DNA from: Beroe forskalii
Taxonomy: Eukaryota; Ctenophora; Nuda; Beroida; Beroidae
Length of the DNA: 64,000 nt
Assembly (NCBI GenBank): GCA_011033025.1
Contig: WFMF01000178.1
Coordinates: 133,849-197,848, forward strand
Direction of reading: 5' to 3'
A program made the translations under genes and the position numbers. The notes under the pieces are model-generated. The model was not told where the DNA came from. It did no database searches and worked only from the letters and a program-made list of their open reading frames with translations. Of the stretch, positions 32,614 to 45,116 are shown one piece after another; the stretch's first letter is position 1, and each line of letters begins with the position of its first letter.

Positions 32614-33872
32614 ATGACAGAACTCAGTGCAGGCGGAGCTTTCACGACCCGTTCGTGGACCAGACAAGACTACATCCTAACCGTGATAGCTGTCCTGGTT
32701 AAGATCGGGGATGGGGTCGAGCTCTATCTGCCCGGTGTCATCACCCAGAAAGTGTCCTGTGAATTGGGCGTGTCCTCCTTCCAAGAGGGCATTCTAGCCG
32801 TTGCCATGTACCTGTGCTACGCTCTGGCTGTGATTATTGCTGTTCCTGTGTCTAAAGCCTTCGGGGAGAAGTTGACCCTATTCCTGTCGCTGTATCTCTC
32901 CATTGCCTTTGCTATTCTCTGTGCGGTAGTCCCGAACTACTACACTCTGCTCCTGTCTAGAGCTCTGTCAGGGCTGTGTGCGGGGCTTAACGGCAACACT
33001 ATCGGTGTTTACGTGGCTGAACACGTCTCATCCAAAGAGGTCCACAAACAAAGTACCTTTCTGTTCGAGGGATTCGCAATAACCATCGGGGGTACTTGGG
33101 TTTCTTTCTTGGGATGGCTTATTCTAGACCCAATCGGTTGGAGGGTGTTCGTTGTCATAACCTCTATTCCCTTATTCATTCCTCCTATCTTAGTCCTACA
33201 TTTCTGTATCAGTGAAGTTAAACCAGAAGAGAGCAATACAGATGAAGAACTGATCCACATCGTGGCAGCTCCAAGTAATGAACCGGAAAACGTCCCTAAT
33301 TTTGCCCTGCGGGTTACTAAATCAAGTTTATTTTTCTTCTGTAGCATCTGTGTAGGGTATGGGAGCATTATTCTCCTGCCATGGCTGATGAGAAGTTACA
33401 AGAAAGAGGGTGAGGAAAAGTGCTGTGATCAGGTGGTCCACGGCAATGATCTCCTGATATTGTCTGCTGTGACAGGAGCTACTAATGTCATCGGCAGACC
33501 CATCGGTTTCTTCCTCTGGAAAGAGTCGGATTCTTCCCTCTCCAACTCACTATAACAGCAGTCATGGCTCTCTGCTATACCCTTATTTTAGGTATCAATA
33601 ATCTCATCGCATCGGAGGTCCTTATCGCCGTTGCTAAGTTTTGTTTCTCGTTGCAGGCCGTTGAATTAGCAGAATTGCACTTCGATTACGACTATTTTGG
33701 GATGAATAGATTCGACTTGGGCAGTAGCGTTACCAATGCCTCTGGAATGTTGGGAAGTATAGTGGGAACATCTCTTGCAGCATTTCTGTCACCTCACATT
33801 GCTATTGCAGCAACTCTAGCCATAGTGTGCGTGGAAATTGTTGTAGTTTGTCTCATGAAAGAAAGATTTTAA
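32614..33872 (+). pseudogene. SV2/SVOP-like MFS transporter with one frameshift
   Basis: ATG 32614 opens 313 codons to a stop at 33555; the family continues in another frame to the stop ending at 33872. The change falls in the AAA run at 33520-33522, where one extra A would keep frame. About twelve membrane spans can be drawn: eight in the first part (near residues 21-40, 58-80, 87-106, 110-132, 150-171, 177-198, 238-259, 279-301) and four in the second. Features of the sugar-transporter-like MFS branch include a conserved loop after span 2 (SKAFGEK), an R-x3-G-x3-G pattern in span 4 (SRALSGLCAG) and YVAEHV after it, as in SV2/SVOP and SLC22 relatives. Substrate unknown. No introns. Spacing and hydrophobicity stay intact in both parts, so a recent mutation, an assembly or sequencing error, or slippage are all possible. 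Confidence 0.75.
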
Positions 33873-35626
33873 TTCTTTCATAATTGGAATTTTGTTCATT
33901 ATTCGACGATTATACTTAAGAGCTTAAGTATGTGCTATAATTTTTGTAAGGTTTCGCATTAAATAATATGTCTACAGCTAGCTATTTCATAGGATTTTAT
34001 GTGATTTGTGAATTGCATGAATGAAAAGTCGATTACGTTCCAAATTATTGAACGGCTCCTAAGCTTCTAAGATACACTGCACAAATCTCTAAAATAGCCG
34101 TGTAACGAACACAAAGAATAGAGACAAGCTTAGCCATAAACTTACAACAACTTTTCTTCATAGCACTCCTTTCATAACTTCATAAGAACCTTTCCTCTGA
34201 AGAACTCTAGATAATAACTTAGAGATATTATCAAAGCCGGAAATTAGCCGTGACATCTACAGATTTAGAAACATTGCGAAGCAGTGAGCTATGGAACATA
34301 TACGTTGGCAGGCACACAATTAAACGTGTGTTTAACAACTACAAGACTTACAGTATATCTCTCAGGAAAGATACACTCCCAACACAATATATCCAAGAAA
34401 GCATGACCGATAAGGCAAGGAGAATGTTATAAAAGACGCAGTGGTAGTAGGTACTAGACAATAGCACTCAATCTCTGTGTATTTATATCCAAGCATAATA
34501 TAACCAGCTACAGTAGATCATATATATAATATATATATCATGACAGGAGTATGTCAATAGGCTGTTGAGATGACGTCATTATCATAGCTCCAAGTGGTGA
34601 GTTAGTGACGTAGAGCCGTACAGTGGTCGAGCCCAGGTTTAATATATGAGATCAGCATCATCATGTCACAATTACCATTGGCAATCATCATATGGTTGGA
34701 AGGAGGGAGCTGTGATGAAGTGATGGGCATGGCTACAGGTACAACACAACAATAGAGGCCTGTACCGAATAACACCCGAGATACGTCATGAAGCAACCAT
34801 TACAAACCCTGATAACGGGATCATGCTCGCTGGTCTACCATCGGTCTATGCCGGACTTTATGTTTTCTTACGAAACGCGACATAGCCTCTGACGGTGGCG
34901 ACAGCACGACTAGTTATGGGAAGTTTCAAGGATCGGTAAAGTGATCGTGTGTTCGGTTATAGCTGACCATCGCAATGCGATGGCCTTTCTGTGCCGGTCC
35001 ATACACTCAGTCAAACTACAACAAATACCGAAGTGCGCTCCGACAAAATTGAAGGAGTTTCACTATTCATCGTTATCAAGTCCTGAAGGCATAATAAGAT
35101 TCTAAAGATATTTTAATATTTTACCATAAGAAATATTTCTTAATGCCACTTGATACGCGAGCATGTCCTTGCTACTTTACTATTAATCGTTATTGACCTT
35201 GTGAACTGGTGATACGTATCAAGCCGTACTGGTAACTAAGGAATTTTCAAGGAATAATATGCTGAACTTATTCAGTTAAAATACCTCCTATGAATAACAG
35301 CGATTCTCGCAAAACATACAGTAATCGTCACATAAAACATCAGTACCGTATCCTATATATAAGTGAATAATCCAGGGATTAAACCACGTGACACGCGTGA
35401 CGCGTCCATATCACCATATTTGCATGGTATTACACGCGCCCCTAGTTTTAAAAAGGCCCCCTAGAAAAATCCTAGTGTGGGCCCCAGCTAGGATTTTCTC
35501 AATTTTTTTTGTGAACGCGTTCATTAAAACAGTTTCACATTTTTCTCAAAAAGCGAAGTTTCGAGAGCCACATTTGACGCACACACCTTGAAATATAAAA
35601 TACCGTCAAATGTGCGAACAAAATGT
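33873..35626. other. Intergenic, holds CRE block copy 2
   Basis: No gene recognised. At 34569-34615 is GATGACGTCATTATCATAGC followed by AAGTGGTGAGTTAGTGACGT, related to the block at 24011. About 35450-35625 begins to resemble the flanking part of the 335-bp tandem repeat. Confidence 0.45.
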
Positions 35627-36485
35627 GGGTTTTCACGAGGCTGTAAATCGTGAAAATGGCCGAAATTCAAAATTCTGAAAGCAGCATTTTCTTAGTTGGA
35701 TCAAACTGTACAGACCTGCAAACTTTCATGAGTTAACTAGTAAGTTTATTAGAACGACCCCCCCCCTCCAGACAGAACAAAATTTAGAAAATCTTCTGAC
35801 ATACTTGGACTTGGGGATAACTCCGCGTAAAAATGCATCCTTATTTGGTTCTAGTGCACTCTCTGGAAATTAGTCACAGGGGAAAAAGCAGTTTTCAGCC
35901 TTATTTTTGGTCCTTGTGGCCAATTATTGACAAAAAAGTCCATTCTGAGCCCAAAAATGGGGGTTTTCAATGGGCTGTAAATCGTAAAAATGACCAAAAT
36001 TCAAAATTCTGAAAGCAGCATTTTCTTAGTTGGATCAAACTGTACTTACCTGCAAACTTTCATGAGTTAACTAGTAAGGTTATTAGGACGACCCCCCCCC
36101 CAGACACTGATAAAAATTCAGAAAATACTCTGACATACTTGGACTTGGGGAAAACTCTGCGTAAAAATGCATCATTATTTGGTTCTAGTGTACTCTCTGG
36201 AAAGCAGTCATTTAGGAAAAAGCAGTTTTCAGCCTTATTTTTGGTCCTTGTGGCCAATTATAGACAAAAAAGTCCATTTTTAGCCCAAAAATTATGAGGG
36301 TTTTCAGAAGGCTGTAAATCGTAAAGATGGCCGAAATTCAAAATTCTGAAAGCAGCATTTTCTTAGTTGGATCAAACTGTACTGACCTGCAAACTTTCAT
36401 GAGTTAACTAATAAGTTTATTAGGACGACCCCCCCTCCCCCAGACACTGATCATAATTCAGAAAATCCTCTGACATACTTGGACT
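35627..36485. repeat. Tandem repeat, about 335-bp unit, 2.6 copies
   Basis: Units begin with GGGTTTTCA and GGCTGTAAATCG at 35627, 35962 and 36298. Each contains AATTCTGAAAGCAGCATTTT, CTTTCATGAGTTAACTAGTA and a run of 7-10 Cs followed by CAGACA. Units 1 and 2 are complete; unit 3 stops near TACTTGGACT. Period and identity are constant, satellite-like. Confidence 0.9.
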
Positions 36486-39210
36486 CACTAAAAAATGATT
36501 GGAACGTGCGTTCACTACGACCAATTTCAACGTTCACTACAACTAAGAAATGAAGAGTAAAATCAAGTTCAAATAAACTGAAATGTGCTTGAATTACTTT
36601 TCGGAAACAAAGCAAGCAGAAAACATCTTTTTAGTTGAATTTTTATGAAAAAATAGGGCTTAGAAATGTGAAAATTCGCTCATGAAAAGGTCCCCTTAGA
36701 AAAAGTCTAGGGGGGCCTCGGCTCCTACTAGATAGCAAGAGTGTGCAATGGCATGCATATTGGGTCACGTAAACTATGCCAGTATACAACAGCTAGGGCT
36801 GTACCAGGCGAAAAGTAGCGTAGTCAGTACAGTAGAAACCTCGGCGCTCCCTTACTTAGTTCTCCTAAACTTTCTATAGCTGCACTCTGCCACCACATTG
36901 TAACTAGAATTTATTTAATCACAGTAATTCTAAAGGATCATATGAAATATTATATGTACGCGACCAATCAGACAATTTAACTTGCGTCATTTGCCACTAT
37001 AAACTATTCGATAACAATGCGCGTCGCCATCTTAAGGAAGATAAATTCGTTATTTCAATTCGTTCGACTACGAGTATTTTATAAGTAATTTTCGTCGGGA
37101 GTTGAAACTTTGGGAGTTGCAGATGTCTAACAACTTACAGAAGTATACTTATTAAGTATTTGTTTGTTTGGGTATCATGGAGCTCGTACGGTATAGGGTG
37201 GATTAACAAACCTTAAATCGAAGCTAATAGCAGAGTTTAATTCGTAATACATGGACTCGCTTTGTGAGTCCATGCGAGTCAAAGCACAAATTCAAATATC
37301 GTAGATGTAGCAGTTAGCTTAACGTTAAGCCACGGCTAGGATATTTCGGAATAGAGCGCGCTATCATGTATATACGGAATCATGCATCGAAGACGGAATC
37401 TGGAATCATGCAAGGAAGACGGAATCTGGAAATGTAATCATGCATCGAAGACGAAATCTGGAATCATGCAGCGAAGACGGAATTATGCATCGAAGACGGG
37501 ACCAGTTTATTATCGGCAGCTAGGTATTATAGTAACAAATCTTACAGCTGCCCCCATCCTTCATGCTATTAGACAGTACAGTGCACATAGTGCGAAGGAG
37601 CGGAAGAATAAGATCAAGGAAGAGAAAAGAGTCGAGGGAACAGGAAAAATTAGTAAATGAAGAAAAGTTTGATTATATCCAGTAGACAGGGCTGTATTGA
37701 GACACGAATTACAAAGGCCAACATATTGTGTTTGATTTACGGAAAGCTTCAGGAATTTCAACGTACGAAAGTGAAAGAACCCATTGAATTGACACAAGGA
37801 ATGTTCGTAAGAATGTTGATAGGTATACTACAACATCATAACAATGGCAGCATTTTCATTTTCAAAACAGTGAAATTCCAGATAAGCAGTGCTAAGTCTT
37901 AAACCAAAACGGGCAGTTTATATTCACGCAACGATTTAATTGTTTTTCGAATAATTGAGAATAAGCCCAGCTTGAGTGCGTAGGACATTTCCGGCTGTAG
38001 AACTACGAGTTACGACAGTATAAGAACTGCATCTCAAATCCACCACAAAGCCACAATAGACCTCTCTGTACAGCGCGGTTACGCTTCAAGGCACAGGAGA
38101 GATGAACATAATACTAATATATCTTAATATATCTGCAAACGACCGGATAACTAACGTATTGTCCTATGATGTCCCAAAGCGCTCAACCAAACACCCGGCT
38201 AAGCAAGTAATGTACCCTTTAGGCAGGTTGTGCGTCTAAAAACTATCCCACAAAATTATGGAATACACGTACACACGCCACATTACAACGTGTAATTGGG
38301 AAGCTCGAAAGTGAATACATGTAATGGCTGTGAGCTGCTCACTTGGCAATGACTTTATTATATGTAATACCGACAAGTTAACAGCTAAGGACGTTTTTAA
38401 AAGGACACTGGTCAATGATGTGGCGGAGTTGTATTGTACGCGATAGTGATGATTCAAGTAGTTTCTTTAACTGATTGTCCGTTATGCGACGCTGAACTGA
38501 AGATAGTGGAGCTGTTTACAGGGCAATTTACAAATTTACCATTCTTATATATATACGATCCTAATGTAGCTGCAATTTTATTACATATGTGCATGTTATA
38601 TATAATATATACACTATATTATCCTCATATATAACGTATGGTATTTAAGTGCACAGTACACATCATGGTTTTGTGCCTGCTTACACTCAGCCACACGTCG
38701 CATATGGGAAGGAAACTACTCGGCGGCATCTGACATTACTACCGATAATTAAAATGTAATTATACGAATATTAACTTACTACCTTGCATTCTATGTTAGT
38801 AAGAAATGAAAAGGAAACTATTTGAAAAATGAAGAGTTTTCATATGGCGATTTTTATCCAACGGTTGTTGGAAAAGAAACGAAATTCTGCAAGCATCACG
38901 CAATCAAATATTAAATCTTTAATAATAAATTGATCGAATAAAGCATTAAATCTATTTATTCGGATTAACGAACGCTATGAATAGCAATTATCACTGCATT
39001 AAATAGTTAAGCTTCGTAGAATAAACTCACATTCTTAACACACACACTGCACAACTATTATAGTGAGTCACACTCGACATGGATCAGGTTACAAACTGAA
39101 AAGCTGAAAGGATGGAGCTCACGGTACAATACAGATCCTTACTCTTAGGCTACTACAGATGTAGAACCCTTATAGAACCCTCTGCAGTTTTCATGCGGGT
39201 CTATAATATA
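36486..39210. other. Intergenic with a short 26-bp tandem array
   Basis: At 37379-37500 there are five units of ATCATGCATCGAAGACGGAA plus TCTGGA with a few deletions. Elsewhere no gene, array or TIR element was recognised. A short plus frame at 37657-37902 lacks any known domain. Confidence 0.5.
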
Positions 39211-39350
39211 TAGACACTTGCCTGATCGGGTCCATATTGGTTTAGACCTTCGCCCTATGGAGCTATGGGCTCGGGCCAAAACTGGATACCACCCTCGGGC
39301 TTACGCCCTCGGGCAGTATCCCAAAATGGACCCGATAGGCGCGTGTCTAT
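39211..39350. repeat. Palindromic MITE family, copy 1 of 3
   Basis: The arms TAGACACTTGCCTGATCGGG at 39211 and the complement of CCCGATAGGCGCGTGTCTA ending near 39349 match with few differences and are followed inward by TCCATATTGG. Copies lie at about 42258-42376 and 62997-63122. All share GGCTCGGGCCAAAA (or its complement) and CGGGTCCAT. The copy inside the 40.6-44 kb element shows that family members nest. Confidence 0.8.
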
Positions 39351-40581
39351 CTATTTTATAACCTACTATACTATTATACGCAGGGAAGGCTTACGAAAAA
39401 CACGTCGGGGAATTAACCTAAAATTAGAGAGATACATTTTTCCAATTTTTTCATGAAGCTATGTCCTACACCTACAGTAGTTTGTTGTTGAATGCCTTGA
39501 TCTGGCAAACAACATCCATTATCCGAACTATGGGTAGTAATATAAAGCTAATTTGAAGGAAAGCGAAATGTTTATACTTATGGGTGAGAGGATGGACACA
39601 ATTACCAATGAGCCGCAAATTAGAATGGTTATCTGAAAAGTAGGAATATCTCTAGAGAAACTTCATTGAATTCCACGGGAAAATACAAAACTTACTCGGA
39701 AAGACGAAACATTCCCAAATTTCTTACTAGTGCAGCACATCTAATTACTGAAATTTCGTTACATGACATTCCGAAAAAACATTGTAATTATATACAGTGT
39801 TAATGTGTCATAGTTTATCATATAAAAACTAAATAGGGTGTCTAGTTGAACATAATTTCGTTAGTGGACGTCACTCAATTAGACACAAAAATGGATCTAC
39901 TGCACTTGGTGGTATTTTCAAAGAGAACGCAGAAAAACGACAGGATACCTATTGATGAAATCATTCCCTACCGGAGAATGTAACAGTAGTGATGTAATGA
40001 AACAAAATTACGAAAGATGAAATTAGAAATATCCGCGGTGTTCATCGAGACTAAACAGAATGAAGACCTCTATTAGTGAAATCAATTGAATCAGGTATCG
40101 AAGACATGTCGTTGTTTGTAACACAATTCCGATGTTTCGACTGTCGATTGTCAGTTTTTCATTCATGTGGTGGATCCAAATCGGTAATAACAGTGTAACC
40201 TTTACACATCGTTTCAGAATTAAATGGAATTTAATTCCTTTAAAGGCATTTAATTTAAGAGCAAAAAGCGAAACGCAAAACAGGGTGGAGAGTGAGTTAT
40301 GGAGCGTGCAAATTCCAGAAAACGCATTTTGCGCGCTAAAACTGATTTTATCGATTGCGCGTAGGTTTTAAAATTTCAATGCAAGCGCGCGCAATTTGCG
40401 CGCACGTACAAACTTATTTGCGCTAATGGTATCAAAAGCATATCTTCGCGCGATACGTATCGTCCCGGAAATAAATCTTAAAAATTGCAACGGTCAGAAT
40501 TTTCGTGTCCACAGAATTATTAGCGGAATAGCGGATAAAAGCACTCAACATTAGTAGTGGTAATCAGAATTTGTTAACAAC

Positions 40582-43500
40582 TAGTAAGGGACTGATCCAT
40601 AACCCCCCGTGAACTAAATCCTCCCAAAGATGTTAGAACGGAATTCGGTAGTCCATAGGCCCAAGAACCACCATAAAAAAGTTGCCCAAGAAAATCCTTT
40701 AAGAGGCCATATCTCTGCTTCCTTTTGAGATAGAGAGGTCAACGACCAGTCTAAAATATGCGCAATGGTCACATTTGGTTGGGCGGGTCAAGGTTTCAAG
40801 TCGTTATCTCAAACCGTTTTCGAGATAATCCCCAAAAACCCCTTTTTCGCTAAGCGCAAAGGGGTAAAAAAGTGGTACTGCTAAATTTGGCTCTACTGCA
40901 GGCAAATTGACCATTTTTATAATTGTAGAAACGCTTCTGAGTCGCTTATAGTCTAAAGTTGCACCAAAAAAAAGTTGCCCAAGATATTCCATAAGGAACT
41001 CCCATTTTTACCCCTTTTTTGTACCCCCGCGTAAGCGAAAATTTGAAATTGGGATATCTCGGCTTCCTTTTGCGATAGAGAGGTCATTGACCAGTCTAAA
41101 ATGAGCGCAATGGTCACATTTAGTGGGGCGGGTCAAGGTTTCAAGTCGTTATCTCAAGCCGTTCTCGAGATTTTCCCAAAAAACCCTTTTTCGCTATGCG
41201 CAAAGGGGTAAAAAAGTGGTACTGCTAAATTTGGCTCTATGCTGCAGGTAAATTGACCATTTTCATGATTGGAGATAAACAGTCTAAAGTTGCACCAAGA
41301 AAAAGTTGCCCAAGATATTCCATAGGGAACCTCCACTTTAACCCCTTTTTCATACCCCTGCATAAGCGAAAATTAGAAATGTGGATATCTCGGTTTCCTT
41401 TGGCGATACAAAGGTCAGCCGAGAATGAGCATGTTTGGTGGGGTAGAGCATAGTTTGAAGTCGCTTTTTCCATCGGCTTTGAAGATAATTGCTCAAAATT
41501 CCATTTTTCGTCACCTCAATGGAGTCAGCTAGATTTTCCATCATCCCAAATTAGTGCAATTAAAATGGTGTTATCAAGGCTTTTGAATTTAAAAATGGTT
41601 CCAATATTGGCATAAACCAGCGTGGGCCGTCAATCTATGATCAACGCCAATATATTAGTTTATTATTAATGGTGGCCAATCCTGTACCCAATATCGATTT
41701 ATCCTCGTTGACTTGCCCTAATTATTGTTAATTTGGGTAATTCAAGACAAGTCACAATTAAATCCATTATTTGTTTGTGAAATACAAGTCACCAAAAAGC
41801 CTATATATAACTGTAGAATTTTTGCTGCTTTTAGTTATTTAAGTTTGGTTTTTTCTAATTAACAATGCAACAATGTCATTGGTCCCATCTATATGATACC
41901 ATCTATTTCATACTTGTCAAATATTCTGTCGACTGTCAGTGTCCCTACAATTCCAGGACAATCCAGATGAATTGCACTCGTGGTTTAATCCAAAGAAGGC
42001 GAAAAGTTGGAACGTTTTTTCTCGAGACACAAAAACAGCGTTCTTTAAGTAAGCTTTCAAGTTATTATTTCTTCCGCAGGTTAGTCTTTTTTGCATATAT
42101 GTTCGCCACTGTTCGCCCAAGGAATGCATATCTTGCTTGTCTGTTTGTTAGGAATTGTTTAATTATTCGTTGTTTAGAAATGGAAACGATCATGGAACAC
42201 TCGAAACACACATTGTTCCATTTTTTCGCTTGATCTAAAACCTTTATAAATACATGAACATGCACCTATCGGGTACATTTTAGGATACTTCCCGAGGGAT
42301 GTATCCAATTTTGGCCCGAGCCGTGGGACAAAGGTCTAAACCAATATGGAACCGATTAGGCAAGTGTCTTTGTAGACATGCATGAAAACTTCAGAGGGTT
42401 CTATGATCAACTGCTACAGACTGGTTAAAATATATCTTAACAGGGTTTCAGGATCAAACAGTTCGTGTACAATGGCATTGTCACATTGAAAGCAGCTGTC
42501 AAATTTTATAATGGATGATGGCATTTTGCTCCCTAGCAATCATCAACTTTTTTCAGTCAACATAACTGGGCATCGGTGGAAGCTTGCTAACAATGGATCT
42601 GTCTTTATAGCCTGGTCTGGTTTGTCTCGAATTGAAGTAGAAGGGCAATCCCCCAGCTTGTATCATGAGACACTCTACCCAGTACCCACCTTTGAAAAAT
42701 GTGACCTTTAAAGCAGAGATTATTCCGAACTCCGACAAGAGGGACAGGAGATATAATTGGTTGGATATATACCATGCTAACCACTCACTAGAGAATGACA
42801 TTATGAGGATGACAGTCAATGAGGTGCAACTGATAAAAAAGAAGCAATGTCAAAGAAAAATCACATCTCTGTCTGGGCCTCGTTGGCAATCTCGATCGTT
42901 TTTATTGTGATTCTTTTTGCTGTCTGTATAAGAATTACGTTTAGAAACACTGTGTCTATTCAAACATCTACAGTATAAGCAGAAGCAACTATCATTACCT
43001 TTGCTGATTTCATTGTAAATGATAATAATCTATGGCTTTCTTTACGAATTAAGGCTTTGGTTTTTTTTTTAATTTTGTCTCCAAATAGTGCAACAAAAGT
43101 ATTAAAATTTGCTGAGATTTCTAATTTTCGCTTATGCAGGGGTATGAAAAAGGGGTTAAAATGGAGGTTCCCTATGGAATATCTTGGGCAACTTTTTCTT
43201 GGTGCAACTTTAGACTGTTAACGACTCAGAAATGTATCTCCAATCATGAAAATGGTCAATTTACCTGCAGCATAGAGCCAAATTTAGCAGTACCCCTTTT
43301 TACCCCTTTGCGCATAGCGAAAAAGGGTTTTTTGGGAAAATCTCGAGAACGGCTTGAGATAACGACTTGAAACCTTGACCCGCCCCACTAAATGTGACCA
43401 TTGCGCTCATTTTAGACTGGTCAATGACCTCTCTATCGCAAAAAGGAAGCCGAGATATCCAATTTCAAATTTTCGCTTACGCAGGGGTGTGAAAAAGGGG

Positions 43501-43990
43501 TAAAAATGGGGGTTTCTTATGGAATATCTTGGGCAACTTTTTTTTGGTGCAACTTTAGACTATAAGCGACTTAGAAACGTTTCTACAATTATAAAAATGT
43601 TCAATTTGCTTGCAGTAGAGCCAAGTTTAGCAGTACCACTTTTTTACCCCTTTGCGCTTAGCGAAAAAGGGGTTTTTGGGGATTATCTCGAAAACGGTTT
43701 GAGATAACGACTTGAAACCTTGACCCGCCCAACCAAATGTGACCATTGCGCATATTTTAGACTGGTCGTTGACCTCTCTATCTCAAAAGGAAGCAGAGAT
43801 ATGGCCTCTTAAAGTTTTACCCTACGCATGGGTAAAAAAGGGGTAAAAAATCAAGGTTCCCCAAGGATTTTCTTGGGCAACTTTTTTATGGTGGTTCTTG
43901 GGCCTATGGACTACCGAATTCCGTTCTAACATCTTTGGGAGGATTTAGTTCACGGGGGGTTACAGCCTGGGGCAGATACATCCCTTACTA
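40582..43990. mobile_element. 3.4-kb foldback DNA element, AAC TSD, empty site in copy B
   Basis: Both ends read inward TAGTAAGGGA, then after a short diverged stretch AACCCCCCGTGAACTAAATC and roughly 850 bp of inverted similarity (left arm to about 41440, right arm from about 43105). Each arm holds two tandem 330-bp-type units marked by GTTGCCCAAGA and TCAAGTCGTTATCTCAA (in the right arm, their complements). AAC flanks both ends (40579-40581, 43991-43993), and copy B has the uninterrupted site with one AAC at 49189-49191. The 1.65-kb centre carries decayed frames and a nested MITE at about 42258-42376. Superfamily undetermined. Confidence 0.88.
42511..42978 (+). pseudogene. Decayed membrane-protein-like frames in the foldback centre
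   Basis: Three overlapping frames follow each other: 42511-42711 (66 codons, with an NIT sequon), 42665-42910 (with NVT and NHS sequons) and 42847-42978, whose 43 codons encode a roughly 21-residue hydrophobic span (residues 9-29) followed by arginines, like a type I membrane anchor with a short tail. Sequons upstream and an anchor at the end resemble the C-terminal part of a glycoprotein, possibly one captured by an element or an envelope-like relic. No homology is recognised and the frames are not continuous, so this is speculative. Confidence 0.3.
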
Positions 43991-44826
43991 AACCATGGTA
44001 ATTCTCCGATCCAATCAATCTCAGTCACCGAATTTTATGATTTTTGGCAGATCAGAAACAGACGATTTTGAGCACATGATTTTACATCATGAGTCATGAC
44101 GTAAGGTTGAACAATGAACACGCATGCGTCTACAACAGGAAAATGCGATCATGTCATGCACGACGTTGATTATATACCAGTACGTTACTACGTCATTCAT
44201 ACTTGTATTTAAATGCGTATCTGATAAGCTTATCTTCATGTAAGAGTAAACCATTTGGTATTTCCCGAACTACCCACTTCCCATAGCCCATATCAATGGG
44301 ACTGGCAAGAACGGGAGCCCGTGTATCCAAAGTGGACACATCGGCTCCCTATTTGACAACCCCATTCATTATTTTCCCAATGTTGAACGAGAAATCACAT
44401 GTTTTAAAAGCTGAAATTTGAACTTGTGAGTAAGAACAAAAGAAACAAATGCTATTCATTTTTGTGACAAAATGTTAAAAGATATGAAATGAAATATATC
44501 AATAATTATTGTTGACATTCTTTGTCCATTGAAATAGAAAGCAAGTTGGTGACCAAAATATATTGACTTCAGAAACTCGAATCTTTAAAAGCAACAAAAT
44601 TATTAATTAGTGTCCAAATTAAGGAAGACACAATTACACAAGATATGTTACATTGAACGCAGTTTATTAAATAGTTTAGAGCTACTAAAATTAGTTAATT
44701 CGTTATACATCCGTGAAGGTATATTCATAGTGTCTACATAAAAATAGTAAACTAAAAAGTTAGGTAAACTCCTGGTAAAACGCACTAGCTTGTAGGAGCT
44801 TCCATTGCAGATTACTTTCCCAGTGC

Positions 44827-45116
44827 TCAGCACAGCAGCATCTTAATCAGCTCTGAAAGGAGATTCGTTATTGTATACATTCACAGAGATTTGATCATTG
44901 GTTAATCACGTGATCAATCTGCAGTTGCACTGTTTCAGATCAAGGATAAAGGATTGAGCTATCCAATATTACTCTTAAATTAAGCTCTAAGCAGAGAATT
45001 TGCTGATGGATTGAAACTATAATCATAACACCACTTACCAGAGTAGTTGACACAGCCCTGAGTGTCCTCCAATCCTGCAATCAGCTCATCCACCTCCTTA
45101 TCCTCCATTGGTTCAC
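44827..45116 (-). CDS. Myosin essential light chain, last two exons (copy A)
   Basis: The exon at 45116-45039 (78 bp) follows TCTCACCAG and ends at a consensus donor G|GTAAGTGG. It encodes, after a split glycine codon, EPMEDKEVDELIAGLEDTQG then CVNYS. The final exon, 44852-44827, follows CCTTTCAG and encodes ELIKMLLC with a stop at 44829-44827. This matches the end of EF-hand 4 in MYL6-type essential light chains (vertebrate pattern EKMTEEEVEMLVAGHEDSNG, then CINYE), in frame and phase. The light chain binds the neck of class II myosin. Preceding exons should lie at higher coordinates; I did not find them in this window. The identical pair recurs in copy B. Confidence 0.8.
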
